Positions 62,701 to 64,000 of a DNA stretch of 64,000 nt are shown in pieces; the first letter of the stretch is position 1; every line of letters starts with the position of its first letter. The notes below the pieces were generated by a model. That model did no database searches and was not told the origin of the DNA. It saw only the letters and a list, made by a program, of their open reading frames with translations. Source of the stretch: Myxococcales bacterium (lineage in GTDB: Bacteria > Myxococcota > Myxococcia > Myxococcales > Myxococcaceae); the NCBI GenBank assembly GCA_030681895.1, contig JAUXRI010000264.1, positions 1-64,000 of the forward strand, read 5' to 3'. The position numbers and the translations under genes are program-made.

Positions 62701-62817
62701 GTTGAGCTGCGCCGAGCTGGCCGTGATGCCGTTGGCCGAGTTCGTCGTCACCGAAGGCGCCGCCGCGAACACGGGAAGCGAGAAGACCGTCACCAGCGCT
62801 GCAAGTCGTCGAAACAT
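53743..62817 (-). CDS. Giant Fn3-like repeat surface protein with MYXO-CTERM-type tail
   Basis: This 3024-residue protein starts at the ATG at 62817 with signal MFRRLAALVTVFSLPVFA. It is followed by 28 tandem Fn3-like repeats of about 105 residues. Typical unit features are VTTSAAT..., NGTANPNG, WFRYSTT.PGTCNDTFGTR.P, GLLPGTTYYFCAIA.NS.GT and FG.V.SFTTP. Nearly every unit has two Cys (in TCNDTFG and YYFCA), likely one disulphide each. The tail is MGCSCATGLEG, a hydrophobic helix and WSRRRRGQR, matching the MYXO-CTERM sorting signal (Cys motif, helix, Arg run), which is processed and attached to the outer surface in Myxococcota. It is probably a long, stalk-like adhesin; the function is inferred. 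The ECF sigma/anti-sigma pair is divergent from it. Confidence 0.9.
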   Translation of the reverse strand: MFRRLAALVTVFSLPVFAAAPSVTTNSANGITASSAQLNGTANAGGEATTGWFRHSTTSPGTCDDVFGTRVPGTLGTAVGSGTTNVPYSVTTTGLLPGTTYYFCAIVQNASGTGFGNILSFTTPALSPTVFSQAATLVTSSSAQLNGSATPNGATTTGYFRYSSSSPGGSCSTFFGTRIPVSSGSALGAGNSSQNYNQTITGLLPGTTYYFCAFADNSQGTGIGVPLSLTTLVAAPTTITSSASSITSTSATLSGTINPNGAPTTGSFRISTSNPGTCNDAFGTRVPLTGGSNMGSATFASAYSQGATGLTPGTTYFFCAIGQNSEGTTFGAVQSFATPAVPVVTTEAETFLTSTTTTLNGTANPNGSSTSGYFRYSATNPGVCNDTFGSRAPSSTSLGLGAGLLAVAYSQTVSGLLPGTTYYFCAIAANGVGTSFGGIRSFTTPPAIPAVSTNSATLVTGTTLTLNGTAVPRGAVATGYFRYATTNPGTCNDTFGTRAPASGGTNLGSGNTSQTFLEPITGLTRGTTYYFCAIASNSAGTGFGSPVSVTTPNIPTVTTSAVSGLGGTFATFNGVSNPNLATALAYFRYSATDPGTCNDTFGTRAPVSSGTTITFNQSFAQSVSGLSASTTYFYCAIATNSEGTGFGAVVTFTTPNAPTMVTNPPTSLLATSVTLNGTGTPNNSSTSGWFRYASSDPGTCSDSFGFRAPFSGSTFLGTGLVAQPYTQSISLTPGTQYWYCAIGSNNVGTSFGSVETFIAPATAPIVSTSSATLITGTTATLNGSAVPRGAASTGYFRYSTTSPGTCNDSFGTRAPATGGTALGSGNSSIVYGEALTGLLPGTTYYFCAIAQNVVGTGFGNVVSFATPNVPTVTTSAASSITGTSAFLNGSANPQGASATGYFRYGVTDPGTCNDSYGTRAPVSSGTNLGAGFSNTPFSVSLTSLTPGTTYYVCALASNSVGVGVGLPVTFATPAAPTVTTLPATSVSATAGTLNATGIPNGSAATGWFRYATTDPGTCDNVFGTRAPLSGGNALGSGSSTTPFSVTPMALLPGTTYYFCAIASNAVGTSYGAVLSFTTPALQPLVTSASTSFISDTSATLNGSSTPRGDATTAWFRYATANPGACNDAFGTRTPVSGGTSVGSGNTAQTFTQLLTGLAPSTTYYWCAIAENSIGTTFGSIVTFTTVALPTTVTQAASPVTSTTATLNSTITPNGTSTTAWFRYSLTDPTACNDTFGTRTPVSGGTFVGAGSTPSSNAASIASLLPGNTYYFCAIAQNTIGTQLGALLTFTTPPQVPGVTTGTPTILSATTGTLNGSANPNGAAATAWFRFATSNPGVCNDSFGTRVPATGGTAIPFGNSPVVYSQPVTGLSTGTTYYVCAIAQNSVGINYGSVLTITTPGLPTATTVSATAVTSSGALLNGTGNPNRADTTGYFRYSTTNPMTCDDVFGTRAPATGGSALGNGTSAVSYSQSLTGLAAGTTFYFCAISDNVVGRSYGAVQQFTTLNAPTMVTGAATLVTASGATLNATGNPNNANTTGWFRYSTVNPVTCDNTFGTRQPLSGGYPLGSGNTATAYSGAITGLLAGTTYYVCAVGSNAAGVSFGAVETFVTPGPPAVVTSPIATFGSTTATLEGTANPNVGATTGWFRYSTTFLSTCNDAFGTRVPATGGTALGSGTMPAPYSELVSGLLPATTYYFCAIASNSAGTRFGVVRSFTTTAAPAVITSAATLVTGTSATLNGSANPRGTAGTGWFRYSATSPGTCNDTFGTRVSIAGTSLGSGSTSVAYSEPLTGLLQGTTYFFCALASNAIGTTPGPLLSFTTPGAPTVTTSAATSVLGSTATFNGAANPNRATTTAWFRYATTSPGACDDTFGTRFPASSGSNLGAGSISTTYSQFVTGLSSSTTYFYCAIAQNSEGTAFGTVQTFTTLAAPTVTTQAATNVTGSSATLNGQGTPIGSAATGWFRYSTLNPVTCNDTFGTRTPFSGGTSLGSGTSAVSFIANLTGLSSGTTYYFCAIASNAVGTGVGAVQTFSTPGAPTVTTVAPSGVSSSVATLNGSADPRGSDTTGFFRFSTTSPGVCNNTFGIRAPGAGGTTVLASAGVTPFSASLSGLAPSTTYYYCAIGTNSVGTTFGALTSFTTPTGPTVTTSAATGVTGTGATLNASVNPLGSATTAWFRFSAVNPGSCNDTFGTRAPIVAINVGSGNSASAASTTLSGLTGATTYYFCVIAQNGNGTGFGSVLTFFTPGAPTVTSTAASNVTSGAALVGGTVNPGADATTAWVRYSTTSPGTCNDTFGTRFPATGGASLGSGSTPQSFTQNLIGLSGATTYFFCAVAQNSIGTSFGSVLTFTTLAAPAVTTSAATAVTSASATLNGSGTPFGAATTGYFRYSTTSPTSCNDTFGTRAPATGGAALGTGGTAVAFTQALTGLTPGATYFFCAIASNSVGLSFGTVLSFTTGAAPPSATTQAATMVTGISATLNGTGTANGSASTGFFRYGTTNPGTCTDTFGTRAPATGGTPVGSGSTATPFTEALMGLMPGTAYFFCAGATSSAGTTFGSVQTFTTPRTPTVTTTTGQPTTATQATVNGTVTPNGDAATAYFRFGTTNPGMCTDTFGTRFPTTGGIAVPAAATSQAVSQLLTGLAGGTRYFFCAAATNDVGTSFGAVQSFTTPGVPVVVTSSASQLTGATPRLNGTVNPTGAPTIAWFRLATVDPGTCNDTFGRRAPAAGGSTVPAGTMDTPFSEVVTGLDPGVTYFFCAIAENPLGKSFGQVLQFNSFAPPPVVTTGMATDVVGTSATVSGTVNPNGTAATGWFRYADVMPTSCDDMFGTRVPAMGGMTLGAGTTAAPYTLAISGLRPNTKYFFCAVASNMGGAAFGAVQAFQTTSAPPIAKTVSIEPQADGTVVFKGTVNPNGSASTAAFRYGASNPGSCTFGFGTRVPAVAIDVPAGFTDVPLSQVASDIRPGTYFGCLFSQNFAGDGPGEVVTFTVEGAKMGCSCATGLEGMGTSGVLAIAMLLWSRRRRGQR
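53845..62754. repeat. 28 tandem ~315-bp coding repeats
   Basis: The DNA of the giant gene repeats with a period of about 315-318 bp. The most similar parts are the Cys-Asn-Asp-Thr-Phe-Gly and Tyr-Tyr-Phe-Cys-Ala segments; the NG-containing joints vary more. The last unit (nearest 53845) is the most divergent, and the tail begins right after it. Confidence 0.85.
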
Positions 62818-62978
62818 GGACCACCCCTGTCGGCGCGTAGACCCTCGAATCCCATTCGATGTGCACCTTTTCCCTCCACGTCATTGGAATGAGGGGGGTC
62901 GTTATTTCCGACCTTTACGAAAGAGACAGGGGCGGTGATCGATCATGCTCCGCGCCGAACACAGACAGTCCGATCTCC

Positions 62979-63575
62979 ATGGCGCACCCTGCCCCCACCC
63001 AGTCGACCGCCGTCTCGCTCGCCGAAGCTGCGTCTCGCGGCGACACCGAGGCGATGGCGAAGCTGCTCAAGCTCCTCGCGCCCGGAATGATCCGCGCGGC
63101 CCAGGCGCTGCTCAGCCGAACCCACCCGGACGTCGATGACGTCGCACAGCAGTCGATGATCGCGCTCGTGCAGGCGATGCCCACCTTCCGCGGTGAGTGT
63201 TCGCCTGCGCACTTCGCGAACAGCATCGTCGCCCGCTATGCGCTCGCGGCCCGGCGGCGGCAGACGAAACGCGAGACACGCACCGACGATGGCGTCGAGG
63301 TCGATGGGCTCTTCAGCGACGCACAGTCCGCCGTCGATCACGTGCTGGCCGAACGACGGCGCGGCGCGATCCGCGAGCTGTTGTCGACCCTGCCCGAGAA
63401 CCAGGCCGAGACGCTCGCGCTGCGCGTGGTGCTCGGCATGTCGTTGGGAGAGGTCTCCGCCGCCACCGGCGTGCCGCTGAACACCGTTCGCAGTCGTATT
63501 CGCCTCGCCAGGGAGGCCCTCATGAGCCGCATCGAATCGAACCCCACGCTCCTCGAACTGCTGGAGCCGTCATGA
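62979..63575 (+). CDS. ECF-type RNA polymerase sigma factor
   Basis: From the ATG at 62979 this is 198 residues. It has region 2 (DVDDVAQQSMIALVQAMPTF, with RGECSPAHFANSIVARYAL) and region 4 (LPENQAETLALRVVLGMSLG followed by GVPLNTVRSRIRLAREAL), the ECF layout. The longer frame to 62859 has no sigma-like sequence. Its stop overlaps the ATG of the next gene (ATGA), the anti-sigma factor. The 161-bp AT-richer space between it and the giant gene is divergent and has no promoter that I can name with confidence. Confidence 0.9.
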   Translation: MAHPAPTQSTAVSLAEAASRGDTEAMAKLLKLLAPGMIRAAQALLSRTHPDVDDVAQQSMIALVQAMPTFRGECSPAHFANSIVARYALAARRRQTKRETRTDDGVEVDGLFSDAQSAVDHVLAERRRGAIRELLSTLPENQAETLALRVVLGMSLGEVSAATGVPLNTVRSRIRLAREALMSRIESNPTLLELLEPS

Positions 63576-64000
63576 CCGCCCCCGATCTCCACCCGGAAGA
63601 GCTGCTCGACGGCGCCGCTGCTGGCGTGTTGTCGACCGACGAGCGCGCGCGCCTCGACCTGCACCTCTCGGCGTGTCCTGCGTGCCGGTTCGAGCTTCAG
63701 GCTCGCGCTGACTTCGCCGCGATGCCGCTGCCCTCGATGGCGGTGGATGAGCTCGTCACCCGCGCGCTCGCTGGCATGCCCTCGGCATCGGTCGCGCCGG
63801 CTCGTCGTCGTCGCGTCTCTCCGGCGATGGCGTTCGCTGCGGTGTTGATGGTCGGCGCGGTGAGCTTCGCAGCCGCGGGCCTCGCCCGGCCCATCGCGGT
63901 GCTGCTCGGAATTGCGGCGCCGGAGGTCATCTCTCAACCAGTGCCCGCTCCGTCGCCGCGCGTTCAGCGGCCGGCGCCGACCGTTCCGATGATCGAGGAG
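63572..64000 (+). CDS. Zinc-binding anti-sigma factor, 3' end outside the window
   Basis: It starts in an ATGA overlap with the sigma gene and is open to the window end (143 codons). Residues 1-45 have a zinc-finger anti-sigma domain with His31, Cys35 and Cys38 (LDLHLSACPACRFE, the HxxxCxxC pattern). A single hydrophobic helix follows (about 84-105, MAFAAVLMVGAVSFAAAGLA), and then Pro-rich sequence outside. This is the normal layout of membrane anti-sigma factors that hold an ECF sigma until a signal. The stimulus is unknown. Confidence 0.85.
   Translation, partial: MTAPDLHPEELLDGAAAGVLSTDERARLDLHLSACPACRFELQARADFAAMPLPSMAVDELVTRALAGMPSASVAPARRRRVSPAMAFAAVLMVGAVSFAAAGLARPIAVLLGIAAPEVISQPVPAPSPRVQRPAPTVPMIEE

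Noticed and set aside
62818..62978. ECF-type promoter between the sigma gene and giant gene
   Set aside because: Candidate GGAAT and GTC/CGTT elements are not at the correct spacing; no confident call.

Overview
The window is GC-rich chromosomal DNA from a delta-type bacterium, most probably a member of the Myxococcota (Myxococcus/Archangium side). The evidence is an AglZ-like pseudo-receiver/coiled-coil motility protein, a giant surface protein ending in a MYXO-CTERM-type sorting tail, and many lipoproteins whose lipidated N-terminus is joined to the body by Gly/Ala-Gly-Gly-Gly linkers. Two-component, ECF sigma and MoxR regulators are also present. There is no integrase, transposase, CRISPR array, rRNA or recognisable tRNA. 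It reads as core-plus-secretome chromosome rather than a mobile island.

Left part (1-11.9 kb): the 3' end of an FHA-domain protein; a lipoprotein; a translationally coupled NarL-type sensor kinase/response regulator pair; a DUF2306-like membrane protein; a small exported protein; ndk (nucleoside diphosphate kinase) with a clear intrinsic terminator; a lipoprotein c-type cytochrome; a CAP-domain lipoprotein; fhs (formate-tetrahydrofolate ligase); and an unknown Lys/Gly-rich protein.

Centre (11.9-26.6 kb): a strong sigma70-like promoter precedes a partial complex I operon, nuoC-nuoD-nuoG-nuoH-nuoI. nuoA, B, E, F and J-N are absent. nuoG carries an in-frame TAG at codon 200 although the frame stays open on both sides. 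The last operon gene, overlapping nuoI, is a lipoprotein metallo-beta-lactamase with all six subclass B1 zinc ligands. It is followed by an AmpG-like muropeptide permease and a membrane metallophosphoesterase. On the opposite strand a six-gene run encodes a small SAP/HeH-like protein, a TPR/coiled-coil protein with a HEPN-like C-terminus, an alpha/beta hydrolase, an exported protein, a TsaC/YciO-family protein and a lipoprotein.

Motility/surface part (26.6-46.2 kb): a glycosyltransferase with a very long Pro-rich tail, the AglZ-like protein, an IgGFc-binding-like lipoprotein, and an unknown helical protein followed 12 bp later by an array of eleven ~22-bp degenerate direct repeats. Then come a frameshifted zinc-ribbon gene, a BNR/propeller lipoprotein, an orphan MoxR ATPase, a Cys-rich repeat lipoprotein and an M1 aminopeptidase.

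Right part (46.2-64 kb): an NlpC/P60-like enzyme, a membrane protein with a Cys-rich tail, a GH31 glycosidase lipoprotein, a lipoprotein with seven EGF modules plus seven FG-GAP-like repeats, and a 3024-residue protein made of 28 Fn3-like repeats. Divergent from that last gene is an ECF sigma factor overlapping its zinc-binding anti-sigma factor, which runs off the window.
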